Source: Leisingera thetidis (GTDB lineage Bacteria > Pseudomonadota > Alphaproteobacteria > Rhodobacterales > Rhodobacteraceae). Taken from it: a stretch of 64,000 bases of DNA. Both the position numbers and the translations under genes were made by a program. The notes beneath the pieces are model-generated. The model worked only from the letters and a program-made list of their open reading frames with translations, ran no database searches and had not been told where the DNA came from. Of the stretch, positions 33,271 through 42,205 are shown piece after piece. Each line of letters begins with the position of its first letter. Position 1 is the first letter of the stretch. The stretch spans positions 62,001-126,000 of the forward strand of contig NZ_CP109788.1 of NCBI RefSeq assembly GCF_025857195.1, written 5' to 3'.

Positions 33271-34326
33271 TCAGCCGCGGTAGCCGCTGTCGTAAAGCTC
33301 CTTGTGCAGGCTGCATTCGACGCCGGTTTCAGGCGCCTTGACCTCCTGGATCAGGCCGAATTTGACCCACCATTCGCTGACCAGGTTCCAGTGGTCCGAC
33401 ATCTGGCCATTGGTCTGCTCGAACGGCGGGTTGCCCGGCGCCGAGCCGCAGAACTGCGCAGCCTCGATGAAGTCGTAGACGTAAAGGCCGCCATCGAGGA
33501 ACGAGCCGTCGCTGCCCAGAACCAGTTCGACGTCGGAGAGGCTCATCCCCATGCCCTTGGCGATGATCCCGTTGCCCTCAGCCGGGTTTTCCTTCCACCA
33601 GGCGATGGCATCATACATCGCCTTCATGGTTTTCAGGGCGACATCGCGGCGGTCGTTGATCAGCGCATCGCTCATATAGTGGCCGTCCGCGACCACGGCG
33701 TTTTTCAGCCAGAAGGGTTCGTCCGATTGGGTCAGGATGCTGGACCCTTCCAGCGCCTTCAGGGTGTTGGAGCCGTAAGGCTCCCAGAACTCCGAGGCGG
33801 CCACGCCGCCGCCGATCATCGCGGCAAAGGCATCGTCAGCGATGATGTTGCGGTAGACAACGGAGTCATAGGCGGCGCCGTTCTGCTCCAGCCACATGGC
33901 GACATAGATCTGCGCCAGGCCGCCTTCGAGCACGGCGACTTCCTTGCCGGCCAGATCGGCGGCGGTTTCGATGCCCGGGCCCGCGACGACCTTGTCGGTG
34001 CCATTGGACAGGTTGCCAAAGGCCACCAGCTTGACCGGCAGGCCGCGTTCGACCCCGACCGGGGTGAATTCAGCGGTGGAGGAGACGATGTCGAGCTGAC
34101 CGGCAGCAACCAGGTTGAAGCTTTCATAGGGGTCTTCGATGGTCTGGTAGTCAAGGTCCAGATCCGGGGCGAGGTTCTTTTCGATGGCAATGTGCCAGAA
34201 GCCGTAGCCTGGCCAGGTGAAGCCCGCGATCCTGACGCTGTCCGCGGCCCATACGGGCGCGGCGGCGCCTGCCAGCGCGATGGCTGCAATGCAGCGGCTG
34301 GCTGATTTCAGCAGTTTTTGGGTCAT
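33271..34326 (-). CDS. ABC transporter substrate-binding protein (NrtT/TauT-like)
   Basis: A 351-residue periplasmic protein. The signal peptide (MTQKLLKSASRCIAAIALAG, cleaved after VWA) is followed by a NMT1/THI5- or SsuA-like two-lobe domain (VRIAGFTWPGYGFWHIAIEK... with TAEFTPVGVERGLPVKLVA). Aromatic residues W, Y, F and W near the mature start (FTWPGYGFW) resemble the aromatic pocket of betaine/choline-type binders, but this is only suggestive. ATG 34326 has GGGAGG upstream. It lies between permease and ATPase genes. Confidence 0.88.
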   Translation of the reverse strand: MTQKLLKSASRCIAAIALAGAAAPVWAADSVRIAGFTWPGYGFWHIAIEKNLAPDLDLDYQTIEDPYESFNLVAAGQLDIVSSTAEFTPVGVERGLPVKLVAFGNLSNGTDKVVAGPGIETAADLAGKEVAVLEGGLAQIYVAMWLEQNGAAYDSVVYRNIIADDAFAAMIGGGVAASEFWEPYGSNTLKALEGSSILTQSDEPFWLKNAVVADGHYMSDALINDRRDVALKTMKAMYDAIAWWKENPAEGNGIIAKGMGMSLSDVELVLGSDGSFLDGGLYVYDFIEAAQFCGSAPGNPPFEQTNGQMSDHWNLVSEWWVKFGLIQEVKAPETGVECSLHKELYDSGYRG

Positions 34327-34396
34327 CGTCACGATACCTCCCTTGCGACGTCGGTGTGTTTTGGTTGGCCTGTTCTGTTCGGTCTGCTCCGGCTCC

Positions 34397-35242
34397 TCAG
34401 GAATAGTCGTCGAGATACTGGAATGCCCGGGCATGCAGCGCCCGCAGCAGGTAGTCGAAGATCAGCCCCAGCAGGCCGATCACCAGGATGCCGGCCATGA
34501 TCTGATCCACATGCAAAAAGCGTTTGGCGCGCATCATCATGGCGCCGATGCCGGCATCCGCCGCGGTGATTTCGGCGATTACCAGATAGGTCCAGCTGAC
34601 CGCCAGCATCTGGCGCATGGCGATCACGATATTGGGCAGCGCGGCCGGGACCACGACGCTGCGCAGCACCTGCCAGCGGGATCCGCCCAGGGTGACGGAG
34701 GTGTTGATCAGATCCTTCGGCACCGCCTTGGTGTGGTCGGCGATCAGGGTGATCAGGAACCAGATCACGCCGATGAACAAAAGCGCCAGTTTCTGCGCAT
34801 CACCCGCCCCGAACCACATCAGCAGCAGGGGGATGAAGGACGGGGCGGGCAGGTAGCGCCAGGCGGACACGAAGGGGGAGAAAAACGCCTCCACCGCCTT
34901 GAACGCGCCCATCAGGATGCCAAGCGGGACCGCGATTGCGCAGGCCAGGGCAAAGCTGAACATCACCCGCCAGACACTGAGCAGCACATCGCCGAGAAAG
35001 CCGTTCTCGGCAAACAGCGTGTAGAGCGCTGCCAGCACCTCGCCGGGCCCTGGCAGCAGGATTGCGGGCATCACGCCGGACCAGGCGGCGCACTGCCAGA
35101 TGGCAAAGAAGATGACCCAGACCGCTATCCCGAGGGTGAGGCGCCAGGACGGCGGGATATCCGATTTGAATTCGAAGATCCGCAGTTTCGGGCGCGCGGC
35201 CTTGGTCCGCGCTGCCGGTAAAGTCCGAAGGGCCTGGGTCAT
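34397..35242 (-). CDS. ABC transporter permease (taurine/nitrate type)
   Basis: A 281-residue inner-membrane permease with about six hydrophobic segments (first at LGIAVWVIFFAIWQCAAW). The EAA loop lies near TSVTLGGSRWQVLRSVVVPAALP, typical of the SsuC/TauC class. The start is ATG 35242 with AAAGGA upstream. It lies 24 bp after the glutamine-synthetase-like gene stop on the same strand, tying the transporter to that enzyme's operon. Confidence 0.9.
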   Translation of the reverse strand: MTQALRTLPAARTKAARPKLRIFEFKSDIPPSWRLTLGIAVWVIFFAIWQCAAWSGVMPAILLPGPGEVLAALYTLFAENGFLGDVLLSVWRVMFSFALACAIAVPLGILMGAFKAVEAFFSPFVSAWRYLPAPSFIPLLLMWFGAGDAQKLALLFIGVIWFLITLIADHTKAVPKDLINTSVTLGGSRWQVLRSVVVPAALPNIVIAMRQMLAVSWTYLVIAEITAADAGIGAMMMRAKRFLHVDQIMAGILVIGLLGLIFDYLLRALHARAFQYLDDYS

Positions 35243-35266
35243 GGGTCTGTCCTTTGCTGGGGCGCT

Positions 35267-36706
35267 TTAGTAGAGGCGCAGGTATTCCCGCACTTCCCAG
35301 TCGGTGACCGACTGGTGATAGCGTTCCCATTCGTCGTTCTTGTATTCGAGGAAGGATTTGCGCATCACCGGGCCCATCACATGCTCGGCCATCTCGTCAT
35401 GGCGCAGCGCCTCGATTGCGCTCCACAGGGTGCGGGGCAGGCGGCGGATGCCAAGCTCGGCCAGTTCACCTTCGGTTTTCGAGTAGAGGTCGAAGTCGGT
35501 GGGCTTGCCCGGGTCGATCTTGTTTTTGATCCCCATCACCGCGCAGCTGAGGTGCATGGCCATCGCCAGGTAGACATTCATCGTCATGTCGCAGGCGCGG
35601 TTTTCGATGCAGTGGCGGCTTTGCGGCAGCCGGAACTGGGCGGAGCGGTTGTTGAAGCCGTAGGTGATGTTGGTCGGCGCCCAGGTGACGGTGCCGCCCT
35701 CGAAACCGCCCACCCGCGGCACCAGTCCGTTGTAGGAGTTCACGGTGGGGCAGGTGATTGCGGTGATCGCCTCGGCGTGCTGCATCAGGCCGCCGACGGC
35801 CCAGCGGCTTTCGTCCGACCATTCCCCGTCCGCGGTCTCGAAGATGTTCTCGCCGGGGCGGCTGTCATGCTGCATCGACATGTTGATATGCGCGCCGGAG
35901 CGCCAGTCGCCCACCGTCGGTTTCGGCATGAAGGTCACGAACAGGCCGTGCTTCTTGGCCACCTCTTTCAGGGTGATGCGCAGGAACGCCAGCCGGTCGG
36001 ACATTTCCAGCATGTTGGTATAGTGGAAATCCAGCTCGAACTGGGAATAGGCGCCTTCGGCCACCACGTCGTGCAGGTTCCAGCCCAGGCCCTCGATGAT
36101 GTCGATCATGTCCTTCAGGAAGGACATCGAGTCGATGGAGTATTCCACGTCATAGCCGAAGGCCTGGCGGCGCGGGCGCAGACCCTCTGCCGGATCGTCG
36201 TCGAAGGCCTTCACCGGCTGGCCGGCTTCGTCGTATTTCATCACGATGAATTCGGGCTCGACCCCGGCATAGCCGGTGTAGCCCTCGTCGGCGGCTTCTT
36301 TCATCGCCCGCTTCAGGGCCTGGCGCGAGCAGACGTTATAGGGCGCGTCTTCCCAGTAAAGATCCGAGAAGATGATCGCCATCGAGGTGTCCCAGGGGCA
36401 GACATAGACAGCATCCAGGTCCGGCACCACCACCTGGTCGCTGTCGGCAGGGCTGAGCTCGGGCACAAAGGAGATCGAGTGCACCGCGAACTGCGGGCCT
36501 TTGCCAAGGCAGAGCGGTTCGAAATCGCTCATCGGCACCGGTTTGGTCTTGGGGATGCCGTGCAGGTCGATCCAGGCGGCCATCACGTATTTGACGCCGG
36601 CCGCTTCCAGCCGCTCGCGCACCTCGGGGATGCGGGGGCGGTTGCGCTCCACCGCGTCCTGGAAGGATTCGTAATAGATTCTGGTTTCGGGATTGGCTTT
36701 CAGCAT
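35267..36706 (-). CDS. Glutamine synthetase family protein (GlnT / gamma-glutamyl-amide synthetase type)
   Basis: A 479-residue glutamine-synthetase-fold ligase. It has the N-terminal beta-grasp (VKYVMAAWIDLHGIPKTKPVP), the catalytic-domain metal Glu in GVEPEF, the ATP region VTFMPKPTVGDWRSGAHINMSM, and SAQFRLPQSRHCIENR for ATP/Glu binding. The adenylylation Tyr of housekeeping GlnA is absent. Divergent GS proteins of this group make gamma-glutamyl-methylamide or glutamylated polyamines. Beside a Rieske oxygenase and an ABC importer, it may ligate glutamate to an amine released or imported here, which is inference. ATG 36706 has GGGAGGA upstream. Confidence 0.88.
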   Translation of the reverse strand: MLKANPETRIYYESFQDAVERNRPRIPEVRERLEAAGVKYVMAAWIDLHGIPKTKPVPMSDFEPLCLGKGPQFAVHSISFVPELSPADSDQVVVPDLDAVYVCPWDTSMAIIFSDLYWEDAPYNVCSRQALKRAMKEAADEGYTGYAGVEPEFIVMKYDEAGQPVKAFDDDPAEGLRPRRQAFGYDVEYSIDSMSFLKDMIDIIEGLGWNLHDVVAEGAYSQFELDFHYTNMLEMSDRLAFLRITLKEVAKKHGLFVTFMPKPTVGDWRSGAHINMSMQHDSRPGENIFETADGEWSDESRWAVGGLMQHAEAITAITCPTVNSYNGLVPRVGGFEGGTVTWAPTNITYGFNNRSAQFRLPQSRHCIENRACDMTMNVYLAMAMHLSCAVMGIKNKIDPGKPTDFDLYSKTEGELAELGIRRLPRTLWSAIEALRHDEMAEHVMGPVMRKSFLEYKNDEWERYHQSVTDWEVREYLRLY

Positions 36707-36881
36707 GGTTGTTCCTCCCATTGATTGGCACGCGGGTGCCGGGCACTGCCGGGCGGGCCGGTCAGCGTTGGTTAGGTTTCGTTTTCAGCAATTGCCTGGC
36801 GGAAAAGACGGGCAACCCGCCGTCCGCGGCACGTCGCATTGCGCTCGGACGAGGGTGCCCAGTGGCCAGGAGCGGCGTATC

Positions 36882-37280
36882 TCAGCCCGGGACGAAATCC
36901 GACGGGTCGATGCCCGGAACCTGGGTGATCCCGGCCAGTTGTTTCCAGTTGTGCGGATAGGCGGCGTAGAAGATCACGCATTTGCCGTCCGCTTCGTAAG
37001 AGATGTGGTTGTCCTTGGGCACAAACAGCACGTCGCCGCGGTTGCACACATAGCTTTTGCCATCGCAGACCAGCCGGAAGGTGCCCTCAAGGCAATAGAT
37101 GATCTCGTCGCAGGTCAGGTCCCACGGCACCTTGATGTTGTTCAGAACATTGATGCCGCCGCACATGGATTTGCTGAATTCGCTGGTGACCATCGGCTTG
37201 ATGTAAGTGTCGCTGCCGTCCATGGCGTCATAGCGCTCCTGGACCAGGTCGAATTTGAAAAGCTGCGGTTGATCGCCCAT
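36882..37280 (-). CDS. Cupin domain protein (EutQ-like)
   Basis: A 132-residue cupin. The first motif lies around WDLTCDEIIYCLEGTFRLVCDG and the second at NRGDVLFVPKDNHISYEADG. The motif-1 His pair is incomplete, as in EutQ- and ectoine-synthase-like small cupins. It starts 3 bp after the glyoxalase gene stop and precedes the glutamine-synthetase-like gene by 175 bp, on the same strand. It probably acts on or binds the substrate of this amine cluster; no reaction can be given. Confidence 0.83.
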   Translation of the reverse strand: MGDQPQLFKFDLVQERYDAMDGSDTYIKPMVTSEFSKSMCGGINVLNNIKVPWDLTCDEIIYCLEGTFRLVCDGKSYVCNRGDVLFVPKDNHISYEADGKCVIFYAAYPHNWKQLAGITQVPGIDPSDFVPG

Positions 37281-37283
37281 GGA

Positions 37284-37721
37284 TTATGCCCCTTCGCTGG
37301 CAAGGTGTTTCAGGATGCTTTCGTTCAGTTCGACTTTGTAGCCGTCCGGGTCTTCGCAGAAGGCGATGACGCGGGTGCCGTTCTTCATCGGCCCCGGCGG
37401 GCGGGTGATCTTCACGCCCGCGGCGGCCAGCTGTTCGCAGGCGGCATAGACATCCGGGGTCTCGATGCAGATGTGGCCCCAGCCGTTGCCCTTGTCATAA
37501 GGCTCTTCCTGATCCCAGTTGGCGGTGAGCTCCAGGGTGGGAGACTCCGCTTCCGGGCCGTAGCCGATGAAGGTGTTGGTGAATTTGCCTTCGGGGTAAT
37601 CGGTGCGGCGCAGCACCTCCATGCCCAGAATTCCGCAGTAGAATTCCAGGGATTTCTCCATGTCCATCACCCGCATCATCGTGTGGGCCAGGCGGAAACC
37701 CTTGGAAACGGGGTCGCTCAT
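37284..37721 (-). CDS. gloA: Glyoxalase I / VOC family protein
   Basis: A 145-residue VOC protein with the glyoxalase I pattern: FRLAHTMMRVMDMEKSLEFY, the metal Glu in PTLELTANWD, GWGHICIETPDVYAACEQL with metal His, and CEDPDGYKVELNE with metal Glu. It would isomerise the glutathione hemithioacetal of methylglyoxal, or a related adduct such as a formaldehyde- or glyoxal-derived one. It lies between a cupin and a Rieske oxygenase (19-bp gap) on the same strand, so here it may handle an aldehyde made by the oxygenase rather than serve general detoxification. Confidence 0.9.
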   Translation of the reverse strand: MSDPVSKGFRLAHTMMRVMDMEKSLEFYCGILGMEVLRRTDYPEGKFTNTFIGYGPEAESPTLELTANWDQEEPYDKGNGWGHICIETPDVYAACEQLAAAGVKITRPPGPMKNGTRVIAFCEDPDGYKVELNESILKHLASEGA

Positions 37722-37740
37722 TGGGTCTGTTCCTTTTTGT

Positions 37741-38844
37741 TCAGGCACTTGCCGGGGCACTTGCCAAGTCGCGTTCGATCAGGTCCTGAAAAGCGCGCAC
37801 GCTGTCCTCCCAGGCGGGCGACAGCAGGCCGCCGCCGGCCGCGACAGGGGATTTTCGGCCCTCGAACATGCGCTCGACCATCTCGTGGTCTTCCTTGTGC
37901 ACGTCCCACCACAGCGTCTTGAGGCCTTCGATTTCCGCGGCGCTCAGCTGCTGGCCCGCGGTGGTGTAGAGCGCACGGTACTGTTGCATCGTGCCGGCGC
38001 CGGTGGGCACATTCAGGTAAACCCCCAGCTGGTCGGGGAAGTAGCGCCCCAGGATGAAGTTGGGGTACAGCGTCAGGTAGCGCGAGCTGACGCCGAGGCT
38101 GCCGGCGGTGCCGGTCTCCTTTTTCAGGTCCACGGCGCTGCCGATGCAGTTGCCGTCGGTGATGGTGTAGTGGTCCTCCAGCGGCTGGTCGGTGGTCGAG
38201 GCATGGACGAACTGGACATGGTAGGGCTCGATGAAGTTCTCCATGATCAGCTTCCAGTTGGTCTTGATCTCGCCGAAATCGAGCAGGCCGATCGGCTCCA
38301 CCCTGGCGAAATCCATCCCTTCCAGCCGGTTGATCAGCGGCGCGGCGTACGCCTCGAAGTCCGGCGCATTGCCGTCAAGATTGATGAAAATCCAGTCGTG
38401 CCAGACATGGGTGCGGACCGGCTGCAGGCGGTGCTGTTTGAGGTCGAAGCCGTCAAACTCCTGTTTGCCGGTGCCGGCAAAATGCGGTGCTGCACGCAGC
38501 CGCCCCTCCAGGTCATAGGCCCAGGCGTGATAGGGGCAGCGGATCAGCTTGCCGACATTCTTGGGTTTGTCGACCAGGGTCATGCAGCGGTGCAGGCAAA
38601 CGTTGTGGAACACCTGGATTCCGCCGTCCTGGGCGCGCACCGTCAGCAGCGGCAGGCCTGCGCATGTCACAGGGTGCGCATCGCCGGGATTGGCGACCTG
38701 ATGGGCAAACCCGATGAACACCCAGTTCTTGGCGAGCACCGTCCGGCATTCCTGCTGCCAGACCGTTTCGCTGCGGTAGGTATCCGCGGTCAGGCCGTGC
38801 TGCGGCCCGCCGCTGATCCGTGTTCTTTCCTCGGCAATTGTCAT
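37741..38844 (-). CDS. Rieske 2Fe-2S aromatic ring-hydroxylating-type oxygenase
   Basis: A 367-residue Rieske non-heme iron oxygenase alpha subunit. The Rieske ligands are Cys83/His85 and Cys103/His106 (CLHRC...CPYHAW, 17 residues apart), and the mononuclear iron site lies in ENFIEPYHVQFVHAST. Alpha-only enzymes of this length include choline/glycine-betaine/carnitine/stachydrine oxygenases that demethylate or hydroxylate quaternary amines. No reductase gene is in the window, so electrons must come from elsewhere. It is the promoter-proximal gene of the - strand cluster, starting behind GGGAGGA and facing an Lrp regulator. Confidence 0.9.
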   Translation of the reverse strand: MTIAEERTRISGGPQHGLTADTYRSETVWQQECRTVLAKNWVFIGFAHQVANPGDAHPVTCAGLPLLTVRAQDGGIQVFHNVCLHRCMTLVDKPKNVGKLIRCPYHAWAYDLEGRLRAAPHFAGTGKQEFDGFDLKQHRLQPVRTHVWHDWIFINLDGNAPDFEAYAAPLINRLEGMDFARVEPIGLLDFGEIKTNWKLIMENFIEPYHVQFVHASTTDQPLEDHYTITDGNCIGSAVDLKKETGTAGSLGVSSRYLTLYPNFILGRYFPDQLGVYLNVPTGAGTMQQYRALYTTAGQQLSAAEIEGLKTLWWDVHKEDHEMVERMFEGRKSPVAAGGGLLSPAWEDSVRAFQDLIERDLASAPASA

Positions 38845-39292
38845 TGTTCCTCCCTTCGACACTGCCACATGCAGCACGCCGTTGTGCTGGCGCGTGCATG
38901 GAACCCGTCCCTGTCTCCGGCCGGTCTGTGTCAGCAGCAGCGCCGTTGGCAGGGGTTGGAAATCATGTTTACGAAAATCGCATCATCTGGCAACTGTTTT
39001 TTGCGATATTCGTTATGATGAGAGATTTTCCGATATGAATCAGGAGAAAGCTGGTCAGAAAGCGGCAGGGTGGTGCGAATTTCGAATGAAAATGCCGCTG
39101 CCGCGCTGAGAATCGCAAAATCAGCCGGATCCGGCTGCGGTCCCGGTGGCGCCGCGCCGGTCCAATCCGTGAAATGCCGGGAAAAACGCCTGCCTGGAAC
39201 AGTAATTCCTGCAAAAACACGCGGCGCCGGTTTGCGGATTCCGGCGCCTTCGCTTAATCTCGGCTGCGAAAACAGCAATCGGGCAGCAGGAA
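38845..39292. promoter_or_regulatory. Divergent control region between Rieske oxygenase and Lrp genes
   Basis: No gene is supported in these 448 bp. The first 200 bp contain an A/T-rich stretch with an imperfect inverted repeat CGAAAATCGCATCAT (38972-38986) and ATGATGAGAGATTTTCCG (39015-39032), 28 bp apart. This arrangement suits an Lrp/AsnC octamer controlling the divergent oxygenase operon. The remainder, toward the Lrp gene, shows nothing recognisable. Confidence 0.5.
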
Positions 39293-39832
39293 ATGACAGC
39301 AAAGCATCAAGTGTCTTCGCGGGCGAAACGGGCCAGTCAAAGCATCCGGTCCCCTGGGGATGACCTGAACCAGCAGATCATCCGGCTGCTGCAGCAGGAC
39401 GGGCGGATGGCCTTCTCCGAGATCGCCCAGCGGCTGGATGTCTCCGAGGGCACCATCCGCAACCGGGTCAGCGGGCTGCGCGAGAACAACATGCTGCGGA
39501 TCGTGGCGATGTCGGATCCGGTGGCCACTGAATATACCACCGATGCGATGATCGGGCTGAACGTGGCCGCCGGGGTCACCCCGCGGCAGGTGGCGGAACG
39601 GCTGGAAGGGGATCCGCGGGTGGTCTTCATCCTGTGGGTGGCGGGCCGCTACGACCTGATAGTCGAGCTGGTCAGCGATGATGCCGAGGAGCTGAAAGAG
39701 TTCCTGGAACAGGAAATCCACGCCAGCGATGATATCGCCAATGCCGATGTCATGCTGGGCCTGAAGAATTTCAAGAACCAGTTCCTGCTCAAGCGGGACA
39801 TGCCGGAAACCGGCGCCGCCGCGGCAGGCTAG
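39293..39832 (+). CDS. Lrp/AsnC family transcriptional regulator
   Basis: A 179-residue regulator: a 25-residue extension, an N-terminal HTH (DLNQQIIRLLQQDGRMAFSEIAQRLDVSEGTIRNRV) and a C-terminal RAM (ACT-like) ligand domain (ATEYTTDAMIGLNVAAG...). Lrp proteins usually sense amino acids or their amide/amine derivatives. It diverges from the Rieske/glyoxalase/cupin/glutamine-synthetase-like cluster over a 448-bp control region, so it is the likely regulator of that operon. The ribosome site before the ATG is close and weak; an internal start is possible but would not alter the domains. Confidence 0.9.
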   Translation: MTAKHQVSSRAKRASQSIRSPGDDLNQQIIRLLQQDGRMAFSEIAQRLDVSEGTIRNRVSGLRENNMLRIVAMSDPVATEYTTDAMIGLNVAAGVTPRQVAERLEGDPRVVFILWVAGRYDLIVELVSDDAEELKEFLEQEIHASDDIANADVMLGLKNFKNQFLLKRDMPETGAAAAG

Positions 39833-39851
39833 CCGCCGCGGCCGGGGCAGG

Positions 39852-39872
39852 GGGCGCAGGCGTGCTGCGCCC
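39852..39872. terminator. Hairpin between convergent Lrp and TonB-receptor genes
   Basis: Stem GGGCGCAG/CTGCGCCC (39852-39859 with 39865-39872). No T-run is present; it is read as a weak bidirectional terminator from position alone. Confidence 0.45.
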
Positions 39873-39882
39873 GCCCGCGGCT

Positions 39883-42033
39883 TCAGAAGGTTTTGCCGAT
39901 GGTGAAGGACACCGTGCGGCCCTCGCCCCGCGAGCAGCCATAGCCGTCATAGCAGATGCTGTCATAGTCCCGGTCGAACAGGTTGGAGACCCGCAGGTTC
40001 ACTTCCATCTCCTGCCATTCGTAGCGCAGCGCCAGGTCGGCCAGGGTGTAGGACGGCGTCACCCTGGCGTTGCTTTGGGTGGCAAAGGCAGCGTCGTTGT
40101 AGCGCAGCCCGCCGCCGACACTCAGACCCGGCACCAGATCCGAGGCATCGTAATCCAGCCACAGCGACAGCTGGTGCGGCGGTGCCATGGCGTTGTCGTT
40201 GCCGGTCAGGCCGGTGACCAGCGATTTGGTGATCTCGGTATCCAGATAGGTATAACCGAACACGCCCTGCAGGTTGCCGCTCAGGCGGCCGCGGGCCTCC
40301 AGTTCCAGCCCGCGCGCGCGGATCTCTCCGGCCTGGGTGAAGCTGCTCCAGGTCGGGTCGTTGCGGTCGTAGTCCTTGACGTTGGTCTTGCGCAGGTCGA
40401 AGATGGCGGCGCTCAGCAGGTAGCTGCCGTGATCGGGCAGGTAGCGCAGGCCCGCTTCCCATTGCTTGCTTTCGGACGGATCCAGCGGCGCACCGGCGAT
40501 GGTCTTGCCGAAGTTCTGAATGAAACCCTCGGTATAGCTGATGTAGGGGGCCAGGCCGTTGGCCATCTCGTAGGTCAGCCCCAGCATGCCGGTGGTTGCG
40601 GCGTTCTTCTGGAACTGCTGGGTGGAGGTCAGCAGGTTGCCGATCTCATTCTCGAACCAGCTGCGGCGCAGGCCTGCGGTGACGGACAGGCCGTTGGCGA
40701 ATTTGAAGTGGTCCTGAAGGTAGATGCCCTTTTCGGTGTATTCTTCGCTGTTGTGCTCCGAAAGCGGCGGATAGGCGACGCTGAAATCGAAAACCGGATC
40801 GGCGAAGCTGACCGGATAGGCGCCATAGGCCAGGTACTGGCGGTATTCCGTCTTGCGGCGCTGGTAGTCGACGCCGACGATCAGGCTGTTGCCGCCGCTT
40901 TTCCACTCCAGGTAGTTGTCGAAGCCGAGATTATAGGCCTCTTCGCTGTTTGCCTGCGCAGTATAGGTCATGTCGCCGGTCGCGAAGTCGGTCGAGGCCA
41001 GATACAGGTGCCGGTAGTCGATTTTCTCGCGGGCATAGCGGGCCTTCTGGTTGAAGGTGAAGCCATTGCCGAAACGGTGCGAGAATTCCCAGCCGATCGA
41101 CCCGCTGTCGCTCTTGTAGGAATTGAACGGCGACTGCCGGGTGTGGAAGTCCTCCGGCAGGCTGCCGAGGGCCGCATCGTATTCGACACCCGCCTCCGGC
41201 ACCCATTGCAGCGGCGTGCGCTCATCCTGCTGCAGATGCATCAAAACGGTCAGGCTGGTGTCGTCGGTGGGCGCCCAGGTCAGGCTGCCGGCCGCCAGCT
41301 TGCGGTCGTTGTGGGAGTTGTCCGCCTCGGTCGCGCCATCGCGCAGCAGCACGGTCAGCCGCCCGGCCAGGGTGCCTTCGGCGTTCAGCACGCGGGAGGC
41401 GTCGAAGCCTGCCTCGGCGGTGCCGAAACTGCCGTAGCCGGCATAGGCCGAGGTTTCGTTGCCGAAACCGGGGCGCTTGGTCACCAGGTTGACCATGCCG
41501 CCGGCATCGTTGGAGCCGTAGAGCACGCCCGCGGGGCCGCGCAGCACTTCGATCCGGTCCAGCATGTAGGGGTCGATCTTGAAGCTGGCGAAATTATGCG
41601 ACTTGTTCGGCAGCCCGTCGCGGTAAAGCGCGCTGGTGCCCATGTCGAAGCCGCGGATCGAAAACTGATCGAACCGGTCATCGGTGCCCCAGGTCGAGGG
41701 GTTTATACCGGGGGTGAACTTGACCGCGTCCTCGACCTGCGCCGGGTGGCGCCGTTCGAGTTCCGCGGAGGTCACGACGGAGACCGACTGCGGCACCTCG
41801 CTCAGCGGCACGCCGGATTTGACGCCGGTTTCGGTGGCCGGCGCCAGGTAGCCGTCCACGGCACCGGCATATTGCAGCTTGTCGCGGACGATGATCGGGG
41901 CGAGGTCGACGGTTTCGCCGTCTTCTGCGGCGGCCGGGAGGGCGGCAAACGCACAAGCGCCGAGCGCTGTGCCGCACAGCAGGGCGCGCAGCGCGGGCCG
42001 GCAGGCAGCTGCCGGAGCGGATTGGAGTGTCAT
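39883..42033 (-). CDS. TonB-dependent siderophore receptor
   Basis: A 716-residue outer-membrane receptor. A signal peptide (to about residue 36) is followed by a plug domain (VPQSVSVVTSAELERRHPAQVEDAVKFTPGINP..., FSIRGFDMG, IEVLRGPAGVLYGSNDAGGMVNLVTKRP) and a beta-barrel ending in aromatic Phe (VSFTIGKTF). The plug motifs are those of hydroxamate/catecholate siderophore receptors (FhuE/FoxA class). It stands alone: no siderophore synthesis gene or ABC importer for iron lies beside it. A LysR gene with the same orientation lies 172 bp upstream, so the two may or may not be linked. Confidence 0.92.
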   Translation of the reverse strand: MTLQSAPAAACRPALRALLCGTALGACAFAALPAAAEDGETVDLAPIIVRDKLQYAGAVDGYLAPATETGVKSGVPLSEVPQSVSVVTSAELERRHPAQVEDAVKFTPGINPSTWGTDDRFDQFSIRGFDMGTSALYRDGLPNKSHNFASFKIDPYMLDRIEVLRGPAGVLYGSNDAGGMVNLVTKRPGFGNETSAYAGYGSFGTAEAGFDASRVLNAEGTLAGRLTVLLRDGATEADNSHNDRKLAAGSLTWAPTDDTSLTVLMHLQQDERTPLQWVPEAGVEYDAALGSLPEDFHTRQSPFNSYKSDSGSIGWEFSHRFGNGFTFNQKARYAREKIDYRHLYLASTDFATGDMTYTAQANSEEAYNLGFDNYLEWKSGGNSLIVGVDYQRRKTEYRQYLAYGAYPVSFADPVFDFSVAYPPLSEHNSEEYTEKGIYLQDHFKFANGLSVTAGLRRSWFENEIGNLLTSTQQFQKNAATTGMLGLTYEMANGLAPYISYTEGFIQNFGKTIAGAPLDPSESKQWEAGLRYLPDHGSYLLSAAIFDLRKTNVKDYDRNDPTWSSFTQAGEIRARGLELEARGRLSGNLQGVFGYTYLDTEITKSLVTGLTGNDNAMAPPHQLSLWLDYDASDLVPGLSVGGGLRYNDAAFATQSNARVTPSYTLADLALRYEWQEMEVNLRVSNLFDRDYDSICYDGYGCSRGEGRTVSFTIGKTF

Positions 42034-42205
42034 TCAGTGTGTCCCAGGTCTTGGCCAGACAGGCGGATCGCCCCGGCTGGCCCTACTTTGTTGGCAAAAT
42101 GCGGGTGATGCCTGGGAGTTTCCTGGGTCGCCGCAAAATACAAATACAGACCGGGCTGTCAATCCCGGCCGTCGGAAATCCGTCAATCCGGGTGCGGAGC
42201 CGGCC

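Noticed and set aside
39862..42108. A 748-codon open frame on the + strand
   Set aside because: Antisense to the TonB-dependent receptor, whose signal, plug and C-terminal Phe are all recognisable.
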